Shown here piece by piece: positions 12,247-23,919 of a stretch of 64,000 bases of DNA. The notes beneath the pieces are model-generated. The model did not search any database. It was not told the DNA's origin and worked only from the letters and a program-made list of their open reading frames with translations. Numbering within the stretch: the first letter of the stretch is position 1; each line of letters opens with the position of its first letter. The translations under genes were made by a program, and so were the position numbers. This DNA comes from Desmodus rotundus (taxonomy: Eukaryota; Chordata; Mammalia; Chiroptera; Phyllostomidae): assembly GCF_022682495.2 (NCBI RefSeq), contig NC_071390.1, positions 149,396,583-149,460,582 of the forward strand, written 5' to 3'.

Positions 12247-12495
12247 ATTAACAAGCACTAACTATTTTCCAGGCTCTGTTCTAAGTGCTGTATCTGCATT
12301 AAGTCATTTAATTTTTATAACTAGACTGTGAGGTAGGTATTGCTAACCCTCCCACTGTACAGATAGAGAAATTGAGGCACGGAATCGTTAAGTGACTTAC
12401 TGAAGATGACACAGCTGGAGATGGGCAGAAAAGGGCTTGTATTCAAGCAATTTAACCCAGGACTCACATGTTTAAATCACCACTATGTAACTCCC
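12247..12495 (+). repeat. MIR SINE, near full length
   Basis: 'ttccaggctctgttctaagt', 'agatagagaaattgaggcac', 'ttaagtgacttactgaagat' and 'cacagctggagatgggcaga' are strong MIR segments in order. Confidence 0.85.
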
Positions 12496-12663
12496 TCTCA
12501 CTGTGCCAGTTTGCATACTTTAAAAAGGCTTTAGATAAACCTATTTCTTTATGATTTTTGGAGCCATCCCACACACTTTCTAGAGTTCATCTGAACTCTC
12601 CGATTAGTTCTGGAACCACCTCAACCCTCCAGAGTCTATTTTGGATCGGAAATGACTAGGGTC

Positions 12664-12823
12664 GCACTACTGAAAATGTCAGTGCTCACTAGCAGCCTCA
12701 GCATCTACTTGGGAGCTTCTGAGAAACGCAGAATCTTGGCACCAGGGCTCCTGAATCTGAGTCTGCACCGCTGGCAGAATCCCCAGGTGACTCAGATGCG
12801 TGTTCGAGTTTTAGAAACAATGG
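12664..12823 (+). mobile_element. MER5A-like hAT-Charlie DNA transposon
   Basis: Segments 'cagcctcagcatctacttgg', 'cagaatcttggcaccagg' and 'ccaggtgactcagatgcgtg' match the non-autonomous MER5 group. Confidence 0.65.
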
Positions 12824-12851
12824 TCTAAAGGGAACTAGAGCCTTAAAAGGC

Positions 12852-13015
12852 ATAGTTCTAAATCGCAACCATGTTTTAGGATCCCAGGAAGCTTTAAAAA
12901 GTACTGATGCCTGGATCCCATGCCCAGAGATTCTGACTTACTTGCAACCTTGACATCGGGAATTTTAAAAGCTCTCCAGATAATTCTAAAATGCAGCCAA
13001 GGTTGAGGGCCACTG
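12852..13015 (+). mobile_element. Second MER5-type hAT element
   Basis: 'agctttaaaaagtactgatg', 'cccagagattctgacttact' and the end 'ggttgagggccactg' fit a MER5-related element, lying only about 30 bp after the previous one. Confidence 0.6.
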
Positions 13016-13649
13016 CTCTGGGATGCCCTGCAGTCCTCAGCAACCCCTCGGAGTGCACCCCAACCATTGAACTGCCTCTGGGTTTGGGGGATTAGAGCAA
13101 TCCTTGAAAGATTTCTTCATATGTAAGTAATCATTTGATTACCTCATTACCCTGAGGCTTCTGCTAGTTATTCTCATCAGAAGAGTAGTAATTGTAACAG
13201 AACTAGCATTGTTCAGACAAGACTGGCCCAGAAAGCTCTCCCTGATCCCACTCTAATGAGTTTTCCTTCTCGTTTTCCGTCACATGTAAAATAAGCCTGC
13301 ACTTTCCCTGGGAGAAGAAGAGGAGGCTTCAGATGCTGTGCTAATTTCCCTGACCCTCCATCTTTGGAAGAACTGTCATCTAACTGCAAGGCTCAAGTGT
13401 TATTATCCCAACTGCCCAGAGAGGCAAGGGCTACATGGCAAAGCATTTGACAGTGAAGAAGAGCTGAGGTTTGAAGCAGATTCCTATCATGTCCTTGAGG
13501 CAGCTGTGTCCAATCTGCTGTGCAGTAACCTCTGATTGCCCTTGAGCCTGACCTTGCAGTAGAGCTATGGGTCATAATCAAAGGGTAGAAACTGGCTGTC
13601 TAGGGCAGGGAATTTGTTTATGGTCATAGTTCCACACAAGGAAGCAAGT
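13016..13649. other. Unclassified sequence
   Basis: Nothing recognisable. Opposing short frames at 13338-13581 have no known motif. Confidence 0.35.
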
Positions 13650-13748
13650 TCTGACAGGGCAGGGCATTTTCTGCACTCTGTGGTATCCTCAGTGTCCAGT
13701 TCTCAACACACAGCAGGTGTTTTGTAAGCATTTGCTAAAGAATAATGG
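13650..13748 (+). repeat. L2 3' end
   Basis: 'cagggcattttctgcactct' through 'acacagcaggtgttttgtaa' and 'gcatttgctaaag' is the L2 3'-terminal pattern. Confidence 0.55.
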
Positions 13749-13767
13749 GTGGAGGTGATCGTTATTC

Positions 13768-13860
13768 ATACCATTTACTGAATGTTTTCTGGGTTCCAGA
13801 AACTTTATAAACATGTATCTTGCTTAGTCCTAGGACAATCTTAAGAAATAGATTGCTATT
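13768..13860 (+). repeat. MIR fragment
   Basis: 'ccatttactgaatgttttct' and 'cttagtcctaggacaatctt' match the first half of MIR. Confidence 0.5.
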
Positions 13861-13941
13861 TATTTGTTTGCTTTTAATTGTTCAGTGAATTTAAATAATT
13901 CCTCCATTGGTTATTGCTTTCTCATTTGTGGCAAAACCTGG

Positions 13942-14183
13942 ATTCATCCATTTAACACATATTGAGTGACAGACACTATCCTAGACATTGGGGCTACATC
14001 AGTGAGTAAAACAGGAAAGATCCTTTACCTTTTAAATCCGAGGGAGCATACAATAAATAACATAGTAAATAAGTAAAATTACATTATATATTAGAAGTGG
14101 TGTGGCAAGGTAAATAAATAAAGATAAAGGTAGGGGACTAGGAGTATCAGGGAGAGAAAGGGTGGTGGTGGGCAGTCCTCAAG
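13942..14183 (-). repeat. L2 3' end, antisense
   Basis: 'ccatttaacacatattgagt', 'gacattggggctacatcagt' and 'aagatcctttaccttttaaa' are the reverse complement of the L2 tail. It stops where the MaLR LTR begins. Confidence 0.6.
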
Positions 14184-14570
14184 GTTAGTGTATGTGTCAT
14201 CTTGGCTAGGCTATGTAACCAAACGCTAACCTAGGCATTGTTGTGAAGGCACTTTGTATATGCGGTTAATATCTACAATCAGTTGACTGTAAGTAAAGGT
14301 GATTACCTGTGATGATGTGGGTTGGCCTCACCTACCCAGTTGAAGTCCTTGTGAGCAAAACCTGAGGTTTCCAGAGGAGAAAAAATTCTGTCTCAAGGTT
14401 GCAGCCTGAGTACCAGCCTGCTCGCCTACCCCACAAATTTTAGACCCAAACAAGATAGCAACATCAACTGCTGCTTGGGATTCCAGCCTACTGGCCTGCC
14501 CTATGGATTTTAAATGTGCCAGCCCTCCAAGCCCACAAAATAAATCTCTAGAAACCCTGACTGCTACAGA
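14184..14570 (+). mobile_element. MaLR 5' LTR
   Basis: Begins 'gttagtgtatgtgtcatctt' and ends near 'aaccctgactgctacag', with 'aataaatctct' as a late polyadenylation signal. It is related to the LTR at 15101-15600 and in the same orientation. Confidence 0.55.
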
Positions 14571-15100
14571 TTTTGGCACTGAAAACGAGGTCCTACTGTA
14601 ATAAATGACTACAAATGTGGAAGTGTAGGTAATGGCAGAGGCTAGAAGAATTGGAAGATGTATGAGAGAAATTACTTGGAAGAGCTGTTGGTAGAAATAC
14701 AGACATTAAAGGCAATTTTGGTGAAGACTCAGAAGGAAGTCAGGAGAATTTTACAGAAAGTTTCTATTTTTTAGATAATACCTATATTGTTATGAACAGT
14801 ATGCTGCTATATGTATGAATGTTAAAGGTGCTTCCAGTGAGTCTGCAGATGGAAATGAGGAGCATGTTATTGGACATTGGAGAAAAAGTGGTCCTTGTTA
14901 CAAAGTGGCAGAAAACTTGGCTCAATTCCAGAGGCCCAGAAGGGACTCTGGGCCAGCATATTATTTTACTGTAAAATAGAATTTCCTGTAAGCCCAGGCC
15001 CGTGGGTTCTGTATAACTGATGCTCTTGTCCTCATATTTAACAATTTATGAACAAAGTGGAAAAGGAAGGCAAAGTGGAATAGTAGTTACACATCGTAAG
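14571..15100 (+). mobile_element. MaLR internal region, shortened
   Basis: 'acaaatgtggaagtgtaggt' and 'gatggaaatgaggagcatgt' resemble the internal region that follows MST/THE1-type LTRs. Only about 0.5 kb remains and it has no long frame. Confidence 0.5.
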
Positions 15101-15600
15101 AGTTAATTTTATGTGTCAACCAGACTAGGCTGCAGGTGCCCCAACATTTGGAAAAACATTATTCTGGGTATTTCTGTAGGAGAGTTGTTGGATGAGGTTA
15201 ACATTCACATCGGTAGACTGAATAAAGAAGACTGCTCTCCCTAATGTGGGTGGGCCCCATCCAATCAGTTGAAGGCCTGAATAGAACAAAAAAGCTAACA
15301 CTCCCACGAGTAAAAGAGAGTTCTTCCTGCCTGTTTGCCTTTGAACTGGAACATCAGCTTTTTTCCCCTGCCTTTGGACTCCAAGCAAAACACTAGCTCT
15401 TCCTGGTTTTTGAGCCTGCTGACTTTTGGATGGGAACAACACTATTGACTTTGCTGGGCCTGCAGCTTATTGATTCACCCTTGGGACTTGCCCACCTCCA
15501 TACCTGTGTGAGCCAACTTCTTATAATAAACCTCTTTACACCCACACCCACACATACACCCTGTAAATTCTGTTTCTCTGAAGAACTGGGACTAATACAA
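15101..15600 (+). mobile_element. MaLR 3' LTR
   Basis: 'agttaattttatgtgtcaac', 'gggccccatccaatcagttg', 'aggcctgaatagaac' and a final 'gggactaatacaa' are typical of this LTR type. Together with 14184-15100 it forms a decayed provirus. Confidence 0.6.
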
Positions 15601-15619
15601 GCATGTTTATTTTGAGGTT

Positions 15620-15795
15620 AAACTTGAATTCAAACCTCAGCTTCACCACTTAATCAAGAAGCCTTGGGCTACGTATTAACTTCTTTAAAGTTCAGTTTCC
15701 ACAACTGAAAAATAAAGGCATTGACAGAATTCAATGACCAGAAAGTGAAGTGACTACAAGATATTCTTTGTAAAACATAACACCTGGCCAAAATC
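15620..15795 (-). repeat. MIR SINE
   Basis: 'aattcaaacctcagcttcac', 'cttgggctacgtattaactt' and 'tcagtttccacaactgaaaa' are the MIR core in antisense. Confidence 0.7.
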
Positions 15796-15892
15796 GAGAT
15801 CCGAAGAAATATTTAACATTTTCCTAGGGTTAATAAGGTGTATTAGGAGTAGTTTTAGAGATGTATACTTCAGTACTGGGTCCTCCATCAAG

Positions 15893-15965
15893 CAACAGTG
15901 TCACCTCAGGTGCCTTGCTTGTCTGGTCTCTGTTTCCTCATCTGTAAGAGGACAACAGCCAGAAC
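15893..15965 (-). repeat. MIR fragment
   Basis: 'gtctctgtttcctcatctgt' followed by 'aagaggacaacagcc' is a short antisense MIR core, cut off by the L1 to its right. Confidence 0.5.
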
Positions 15966-15984
15966 AGGGGGGCTCCGAGCATGC

Positions 15985-16518
15985 TCCACATGCAGAAGCG
16001 ACCCAAGTGCCCGACCACAGCTGAGTGGATAAAAAGCGGTGGCACGTACATATCTATAATGGAATACTGCTCAGCTATAAAAAAGAAGGAAATCTTTCCA
16101 TTTGCAATGGCATGGACGGACCTAGAGGATATTATGCCAAGTGAAATCAGTCAGAGAAAAATACCATATGATTTCACTTATATGTGGAATCTAAAGAACA
16201 AAACAAACAAAATTGAAACAGACACAGAGAACAGACTGATGATTGCCAGAGGATGGGGTGAGACTGGGTGAAAGAGGTGAAGGGATTTAGAAGTACAAAT
16301 TGGTAGTTTCGGGATAGTCCTGGGGATGTAAAGTACAGCATGGGGAAGACAGTCAATAATGTCGTGATAACTGTTAACTATGGACAGTGCCAGGCGGGCA
16401 CTGTGATACGGGGGGAATGCTTTGTAAAGTACATGATTGTCTAACCGCCATACTGTCCACCTGAAACCAATACAAAATAATATTGAAAGTAAAAGAAACA
16501 AACAAACAAGAACAAAGT
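15985..16518 (+). mobile_element. L1 3' end with ORF2 C-terminus, 5'-truncated
   Basis: The frame at 15981-16271 reads MEYCSAIKKKEIFPFAMAW and SEISQRKIPYDFTYMWNLK, the far C-terminal part of L1 ORF2. A 3' UTR and A-rich tail (about 16490-16518) follow. There is no flanking duplication that I can be sure of. Confidence 0.85.
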
Positions 16519-16809
16519 ACGGCTCACAGTCTGCTGCACATCCGTGAACTGTTACCGCCCAGAGATGACAAATCCCGAGAAGTGTCCAGCATGCTTTAGA
16601 GACTTCCACAGCAACTGACAGAGTAATTTCATGCCTTTTGAATCTAATAATAAAACTTTGCATGTGTGTTTTGTATATCTCTTTTTTAAATTTCTTTATT
16701 CTGATCATTCATGTTTAGTATATATTTTAAAGTAGTCCACAACAGACTAGGGGAGAGAAAAACCAACAACTGGCCCTTCAGCGCAGCTACTTTGAGAACT
16801 CTCTTAGAT

Positions 16810-16980
16810 CAGTGCTTCTCCAGTTTCAATATAAGAAGGAAACGTGGGAACCCTGTTAGCTGTGCAGATCCTGACCCAGCGGGCCCAGGGTGCAGACAGA
16901 GACTTTGCATTTCTAACCGCACTCAGAAGCTCCTGAGTGCTAGTGGCATTGCTGGCCCATAGGTCACTCTGAGGGGCAAG
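16810..16980 (+). mobile_element. MER5-like hAT element
   Basis: Starts 'cagtgcttctccagtttcaa' and includes 'tttgcatttctaaccgcac' and 'gctcctgagtgctagtggca', in MER5 order. Confidence 0.5.
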
Positions 16981-17433
16981 CCCCTAGATAACCTGTTACC
17001 ACTGACTGATTAATGTCCTACCTTGTTACAAAATGGAATTAGGGGAGCTTGAGAAAATCAAGGTGACCTGTGGGGTCTTCTAAATCTATCATTTCTTTGG
17101 GCTTTTATATACTTTATTCAATTTTTTAAAGAGCTTTAATATGGCAATTCAGAGATTGGTCAGAATGCTGATTTCCATATTTATCTAGAAACTTCAAGGC
17201 TAGAAAACTCTACATGGATCATGAAGCCTTCTGTATTGGGAGCGGAGGAATGCATTTTTATGTGGTTTGACTCAGGCCCATGATTTTATCAGAGAGACCA
17301 ATTATGCAGACCAGGTGAGCCATCGCTCCAGTCAGGGCAGCTGTCCTTCGGAACCTTGGGTCTCATTTAACCATCTGAGGGGTCTTGTGCTAGACTCAAC
17401 ATAGCTCATAGATTTCCTCTTAAAGAGGAGAAT
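16981..17433. other. Unclassified sequence
   Basis: No gene or recognisable repeat. It is the flank into which the L1 at 17447 inserted. Confidence 0.35.
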
Positions 17434-17446
17434 ATAAGAACCCAGA

Positions 17447-17762
17447 AAGTGAAATAAGCCAGGTGGTAAAAGGCAAATACTATATGATCTCACCTATAAG
17501 TGGAAACTAATCAACAAAACAAACAAGTGAGTAAAATATAACCAGAGACATCGAAATAAAGAACAAGCTGACAGTAACCAGAGGGGATAGGGGAGAGGGA
17601 TAATGGGGGAAATAGGGGGAGAGCCATCCAGGAACATGAATAAAGGACACATGGACAAAGTCAAAGGGGGTAGGTTCAAGGGTGGGGGGTGGGGGTGGGG
17701 GTTGCAGGGGTCATGGGGGGGTGAAAATGGAGACAACTGTACTTGAACAACAACAACAACAA
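17447..17762 (+). mobile_element. 5'-truncated L1 3' end with target-site duplication
   Basis: Begins in the last ORF2 codons ('gtgaaataagcc', 'tatatgatctcacctataa'), then has a G-rich 3' UTR and a (CAA)n tail. The 11-bp duplication 'aagaacccaga' lies at 17436-17446 and 17763-17773, which fixes the ends of the insertion. Confidence 0.85.
17680..17722 (+). repeat. G-rich tract in L1 3' UTR, G-quadruplex candidate
   Basis: Runs of 3, 6, 5 and 5 G separated by single T, then further runs of 4 and 7 G. L1 3' UTRs are known to carry such G-rich tracts. Confidence 0.75.
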
Positions 17763-17949
17763 AAGAACCCAGAGGGAAGTATAAATGAAAGGTGACTAAT
17801 GAAATACCTTATAGTATATGTACGTGGGGGCAGGAGTACGTGGGGGTTGTCACTCTTTCCTCAGGTCCTAATTATGAAACTTACAATTAAGGAAACAAAC
17901 ACACGAGCTAGCCTTCCTAATGTGAAAGAGCAGGAGGTGTGGATGGTAC

Positions 17950-18225
17950 TACTGGAGTCTGAGCAGTGGGACAGAGGTGCCCGACAGGAGCTACATCCAA
18001 GCACCCGGCCAGAATCAGAGCGGGCTGCATGAGGATGAGAGAGGGAGTAAATACCCCAGCCTCTCTTCTACCCTTCAGTCTCCGTACTGGTGGTTTCTAT
18101 TGGCGAAATCAATGGACAGCTAGAGGGCTAGTAATTCCGAGTTTTGCTGTCTGTGGATATCAGCCTCCTGGGGGCATTGAACAAGGCAGGGAATGATGGA
18201 GAATATATTCAGAGAGATACGTGGA
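17950..18225. repeat. Old interspersed repeat, family unknown
   Basis: The block with 'ctattggcgaaatcaatgga' and 'gtggatatcagcctcctggg' recalls a recurrent placental repeat that I cannot name. Orientation is not determined. Confidence 0.25.
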
Positions 18226-18704
18226 CAATAGCCAGCACAGACTCCACATTCTATGAATATAATCTGACCCCCTCGATCTCAGGCTTCTTATGAAATTTCA
18301 TATGCACCTGTACATCGAAACCACTGCCAGACATTTACACAACACAGTGCGTTCGGACCACGTTATACAGGATATACTGTGCACCAGAGGAACTGATAGA
18401 GTTGAGTTGGTTCAATCCAAGATAACTTTCTAGAGGGAGTGGCTTTAAGATGGACTCATAAGAAAATGAGAGACATGAATTGAGGGAAAGGAGACAGAGA
18501 TAATAGTATGAGTAACTTCGTAGGTATGAGAAGGGACACTTGGAAATGAATGCCAAACAAGCCAGTTGGTAGAAGGTACTAGGTCCTTGTTTGGATGGTA
18601 TAAAGGGAGTAATGGTTCTTGGATATAGGCAAGTGACAAAAGAGAGACAGAGATAGATTAATAATAAATAGCTGTGCATTGAGTACATCAGTGATAAAGT
18701 CATC
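18226..18704. other. Unclassified sequence
   Basis: The 122-residue minus-strand frame at 18335-18703 is Ser/Tyr/Leu-rich with no known motif and is treated as chance. Confidence 0.35.
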
Positions 18705-18860
18705 TTCTACAGTAATTTTCCACATACATCATGTCATTTATGCCTCACAGCAATCTGGTAGGGATAGTAATATGACCATAGTTGTTATGTGATAGAAGAA
18801 AGAACTGAAGGCTAGAGAGAAACTGCTTTGCCGAAGGTGGTAGACTATGTCATTGTTCAA
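18705..18860 (+). repeat. MIR SINE
   Basis: 'atcatgtcatttatgcctca', 'cagcaatctggtagggatag' and 'gaactgaaggctagagagaa' fit MIR. Confidence 0.6.
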
Positions 18861-18929
18861 AAATATTTTCTGTCACTCCCGTGGGGACTCTCTTTTATCA
18901 AATCCTTCCTACCAGACAATGTTCTGATT

Positions 18930-19235
18930 ATACTTGTCCCATTGACATCAAGCTTGATTTTGTTACTTACTTTGGCCAATGAAATGTAAGTGAAAGTGAC
19001 ATTTGCTACTTCCATGCAGAACCTTTAAGATCCATTGTCCTTTTCCATCTCAACAGAGGCTACCCTGTTAGCCTGGGTCTTAGTGTGAAGAGGACCTGAA
19101 CAGATTTATAGCCAATAACCAACAGTGGACGTGTAATAAGAGCAAGAAGTATTTGCTCTGATATTGTAAGCTGATATCAGAGATATTCTGGGGATTATTT
19201 ATTAATGCAACATAACCTAGCGTACCCTGACTGAT
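18930..19235 (+). mobile_element. Old MaLR-like LTR
   Basis: Has 'ctttggccaatgaaatgtaa', 'agaacctttaagatccattg' and the end 'aacctagcgtaccctgactg', the layout of an old placental LTR family (MLT-like). Confidence 0.45.
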
Positions 19236-19299
19236 TAACAAGAGATACCAATTTCCTCCTGGTTGAAGTATTCAGAATATTCATTTATAGTTTTCACTG

Positions 19300-19550
19300 T
19301 ACTTGATTTCCCTGTTGTATTTAATAATTGACCAATCCTTCCTTCATGAGATATTTTCCTTTGTGGCTTCTCCTGGTTTTCCTCCTGTTCTGTGCCTGTT
19401 ACTTCCTGAATCCCCATTGGGGTGCCTCTGCCTCTGTTCACTTTTTCAAAGTTGATATTCACCAAAGTCCTGGCCTTGGATCATCTTTTCTAATACATAT
19501 TCCCTGGGCAATGACATTCATGCTCCTGGCTTCATCAGTAAATGCGTGAG
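19300..19550 (+). mobile_element. L2 ORF2 reverse transcriptase fragment
   Basis: Plus-strand translation at 19328-19549 gives SPGLGSSFLIHIPWAM, similar to the L2 'GSVLGPLLFSIYTHSLGD' block just before the YADD motif. It is degraded and without function. Confidence 0.5.
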
Positions 19551-20419
19551 TCCTATAGGAACTGAAGTGGGAAGTGGGAGCACCTTTTACTTATTGCTCT
19601 GATATCAGAGCCATAGGGAGATACTAGGTTTTGTCTAAGAGAAAGGGCAAGGGGAAGCTTAAGGGCATTGTAATGGGTCAAGAAACTCAAATTCAGTGGA
19701 GTTGAGCTGTGGAACCAAGGGAGGATGAAGAATTGAAAAAGGTAAGAGTGAGAGCAAGCCTGCCCTTTCTATGTCTCCTTAATATGTCAGAAGTTGTGTT
19801 GAACCATAGCCCTTCTAAGTCCTGGATGATTTCTGGGATGTTGGCAATGTCAGGAGGGGGAAATGTGAAGAAGGAAGTAGTAAGAAGGAAAATTATAACT
19901 AATTACTTAGAAAACAATGGGTTTGGCTGGAGTAGTGGGATTCTGCAGTGGCCGGGCAAATAGATCTGTATGTGGTCTTCAGATGAGAGCACCCTGGGTG
20001 TCTCTGCAGTGAGAAGTTGGCATCTCTACCTGCCTGTGCTCTGCAGCCACTGGGGGTGGTGGTACACAGGCGGACACAGACATGGAGGCTTTTATTAGTA
20101 CTTCCAATTGAGTGTGCCCCAAACTGGTCTTGTTTCTCTTCCCAAATCCCCAACCCATTTTTCCTTCTGTATTCTGGCTGTACAGGGCTGTTTGGAAATG
20201 CAGGAGTCACTTTTTGGATGTCACAATGACTAGGAAATGCTACTGCAATTTAGTGGATTGGGGCCAAGGAAGCCAAACATTTAAAAATGCACAAGAGAAT
20301 TCCACACACAAAGAATTGTCCTCCAAGATGCCAGTAGCACCTCTATTAAGAAACACTATATGAATGTTATAATTGGATACCCAGTTGCCCAAGAGGGAAG
20401 CCTGGAAGTCGCCCAAGAT
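19551..20419. other. Unclassified sequence
   Basis: No exon or repeat recognised. Frames at 19709-20363 overlap on both strands with no domain. Confidence 0.35.
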
Positions 20420-20655
20420 CTCTTCCTCTCTCTTCTTCCCTCACCCAGCTAAGCTGTCACTGAGTCCTGTCAATTATATGCCCCAAATATTTCTCAAATC
20501 AATGTCTTTTTCATTCCCACTGCCCTATATTGGCCTCCAAATCTTCCTCCTGTCTCTAAACTAGGCTGCATGCTCTAGCTGGCAGAAACCCTGCCTGCCA
20601 AATGTGTGTGAAGCACATGGAAGATGCCACTAAATATTTATTGAATAAATGACTT
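20420..20655 (+). mobile_element. L2 3' fragment, first of two
   Basis: Pyrimidine-rich L2 sense sequence ending 'aatatttattgaataaatga', the L2 3' terminus. Confidence 0.6.
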
Positions 20656-20659
20656 TTAA

Positions 20660-21235
20660 CTCCCTTTACTGCTTTCTCTTCTTTAGTCAGAGTTAGCATT
20701 CTAAATTACATGTCTGATTGGGCTACTCCTGTTTTTAAATTCTTCATTTGCTCCCTATCACCTTCAAGGTAAAAAATCAAATACCTTATTACATAACATA
20801 GGCCCCTTGCCTTACCTGCCAGCACCCTCTTCTACCAATCTTCCATAAGAACTTTTGTTCCAGATTTTTCAAAGTGTCATGGATCCCTCTGACCTTTTTT
20901 GACTTTGCATACTTTGTTCTCTGTACCAGAAGTACCCTTCTTTCCCTTCTCTGAATGGCTAATTCATAATTCAGTCCTAGTCAAAGACTGATTTTCTCTG
21001 GGAAGTCTTTACTGGCAGCCTCTCCCACCAACATCTGGACTTGGACCTTCACTATACCTCTATGGCCTCTCTATTACACTGGGCAGATGCTGCTGTTCTC
21101 TGTGTCTTTTGTGCCCACTGGATGGTGGGATCCTTACAGCTCACAGGCAGGCACTGTGCATTTCATTTCTCCACACTCTGTGTCTTGAACTGTCCTTGAC
21201 CCATAGTCACCCAATCAGTGTTTCTTGTATGCGTG
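20660..21235 (+). mobile_element. L2 3' fragment, second of two
   Basis: 'tttgctccctatcaccttca', 'ctctgggaagtctttactgg', 'ggcaggcactgtgcatttca' and 'aatcagtgtttcttgtatgc' follow L2 sense order up to the 3' end. It lies directly after another L2 3' end. Confidence 0.7.
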
Positions 21236-21374
21236 AAGCAAATAGCCAAGACCACATAAGTCAGTAAGTGGCCAAGCTGATTCCCACGAGATTTTCAGCC
21301 CCCCAGTGCTAGGAAGTCAGTTACTGCATTGAGGCATTGATTCTGAAATAATGGAATATTAGTGAAACTGGAAA

Positions 21375-21450
21375 GCAGTGAGTTCATTCACTTTCCAAAA
21401 ACACCTATTGAGTACTTACTAAGTCCAGGAAGAGAGATAAGAAACATTTT
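21375..21450 (-). repeat. Possible L2 3' end
   Basis: 'gttcattcactttccaaaaa' plus 'cctattgagtacttactaag' resembles the antisense L2 tail. Confidence 0.35.
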
Positions 21451-23919
21451 GATGGAAGGCGCAAGAGATCTTAGGGGTAGGTTTTGTGTGGCTGTAGCAG
21501 GTGAAAACATATCAGTAGGGGAGTCCCAGAGTCATGGGGGTACCGTCCCAAGACCAGGTTCTCAGAGGGAAGGTGGCCTGACCTCAGGAATTTAGTATGT
21601 TGGGTAAGGTTAGAGTTAGTGTTGGCCACCATGAGAAATAGCCACAGGGACTCCTGTACATCCTGCTTACCATTGTCTTTCTCCTGTCCCTCTGTGGGAA
21701 GGGTGATGAGTTGCCAGAGGAAGAATTTCTAGAAGGTATAGCCAAGTTTCCTCCCACCTTGGTCATCAGCCAGAAAAAAAAAAGCTGGAGTTCCAGGAGG
21801 AAATCTTGTATTAGATCTAGTTGTTTATCAACAGCGCCACCTGGGACATCTTTAGCCACTGGCTTCTGTTAAAAGTGGTAAAAGGAGCTAAATAAATAGT
21901 AGCTTGTCACTTCAAACACCTGGACAATAGGGGACAGTGGGGGAAGTCAGCAAACTAGAGGCCCAGAGGTCATCACAAATCTAAGACCTGGACTCTTGGT
22001 AGCGTCTTAGTTGTGGAACTACATCCTTCAGTTCATGGGTCCACCGGGACTCCTTCAAGGGCGACAGGCAGGAAACAGGAGCACAGAAGCCAACATGCAG
22101 AGACTACTCTGATCGGCAAACATCATGGGGCCTTCCTGCCTTCTGCTCTGGATCACCAAAAGTGACCTTAGTGGCTTAAAAAACCACCTCAGAGTTTTGA
22201 CAGGTGCTAGGAAATAGCAGAATAATGACCAACCAGGGGGAATACGAAGCCCATTCCTGGTTATGAACCAGACTTAGGAAAAAGGATGGATAGTATTACA
22301 GGCAGAGACCAATTCTGGCTAACAGAAGCTTGTAGAAATGTACAAATCAAGAGTTAGTGGAAGCCAGCCAGATTAGCAAAATGTCATATCCCTATTTTAA
22401 CATTCATTTTGATTTCCCCACTCAAGTTTTACTAGGACAATGGGACACACCATAAAATGAATTTCAGTGGAGAAAATAAACTTCATTTGTTACTAAATAT
22501 GTTGTTTTTGGAAAGTTTGTGTTTATGTGATCTTTTTTTTTTTCCTAAAAGTTTAACAATCTCGGATAAGTTTGGTTACTCAAGTCTGGACATATAAAAT
22601 GGTATTTCAATTTTTTTGTGCAAGACAAACTTAGGGAAAACAGCTCTCTTTAGTAAACTTTGAAGTCATTAATGTAAACATATTTTTTAATTAATTTATG
22701 TTTTATCATTTGTTGTGGGTTCCAGAGATTGGAACTCACATCTGATGGCTGGATTTGGCGTGTTCAGGCCTTTAGAGTCCACTCCTACAGGCTTTCCATC
22801 TGTGTATTCCTCTTACCATGGGCTAACCTCCTCAGACAGTCAAAACTAAATCCTGAGAAAATCACTGTAAAGCCTTTTGTTAAAGCCTGAGAAAGAAAAC
22901 TTTTTTTTTGGAATAAAACAGTGACAATTTTATTTTTAATAGAAAACTGTAAGAGGGAGGGTATTTACTAGTTCTGTGAGCACTGAGTTGGGTCTTTAAA
23001 AGCCAGGAAAAACATGAGGGCCTAGAACTGTTTGGTTATGACTGAGTTTCATTGCATTGTTAGTAGTAAGCAAATAGAGTCTTAAGTATTCTCAAGAGGA
23101 AGCTCGATTAAAAGACAAACCTTGGAACAGGCTTTGTGGAAGGCCAAGAGATTAAGATTCTGCCAGTCCAGGAAGGAAGGGATTCCAAAGATAAAGGGCA
23201 TCCATGGAAAACATCTTGTTTTCAGCTGCTGGGAGCTCTCCATCAGGAAATAAACAGGAATGTGCTGCTTCACGGACAGATAGAGAGAGAATATCTCTAA
23301 GATAATCATTAGCACAAGCCCCTTGAATCCAGATGTTTGGGTTTCCATCACCTCCAGAAAAAGGCTATGTCCCCCCAAAGATAACTATAATAAAAAGGTT
23401 GAGAAGCTAATATTTTCATTGTGCTCCTCTCCTACTCTTTATTTAAAACTAAACTTAGTTTTATTTTTTTGGTCCAGACTCTGCCATAGATGATGACTGT
23501 TACTGCTATAAGGGCAAAAAAAATTAATTGCTAGGAAAATGCAAATTCTTAGGTTCAGAGCTGTGTGCTATGAAGTTGCTGATTCTGGGCTCAATGATTC
23601 TCTCTGAGCAGATTTGCTGATGCAGCGTGAGGAATGCCTGGCCATAAGCATGACTACATGCTGGCTACTGCATGTGACCTTCCTCCTGGTGTTAGGAGGG
23701 GACACAGACTTATTCATGTGCATGGACTTGCCTTGAAAGCAAACGCATGGAGCACCCAGGAGGTGAATTCTGGGATACTTGAATGCTTGAAATTATTTAT
23801 TTAGGAGCCACGTAAGGAGTAGTGATGAAAAGCCTCATTCAAAGTCAGAAATGAGGGAATCATGTCTGAGACAAAATACAGAAGGCATGCAGCTAGAATT
23901 CTCTCCTATGTAGCCTGTT
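21451..23919. other. Unclassified sequence, about 2.5 kb
   Basis: I recognise no exon or repeat here. The T-run at about 22533-22543 is not attached to an identifiable retrocopy. Confidence 0.35.

Noticed and set aside
16178..16708. 176-residue minus-strand open frame, the longest in the window
   Set aside because: Its C-terminal half is antisense to an L1 3' end (15985-16518) and it has no known domain.
18335..18703. 122-residue minus-strand open frame
   Set aside because: Low-information Ser/Leu/Tyr-rich frame with no domain.
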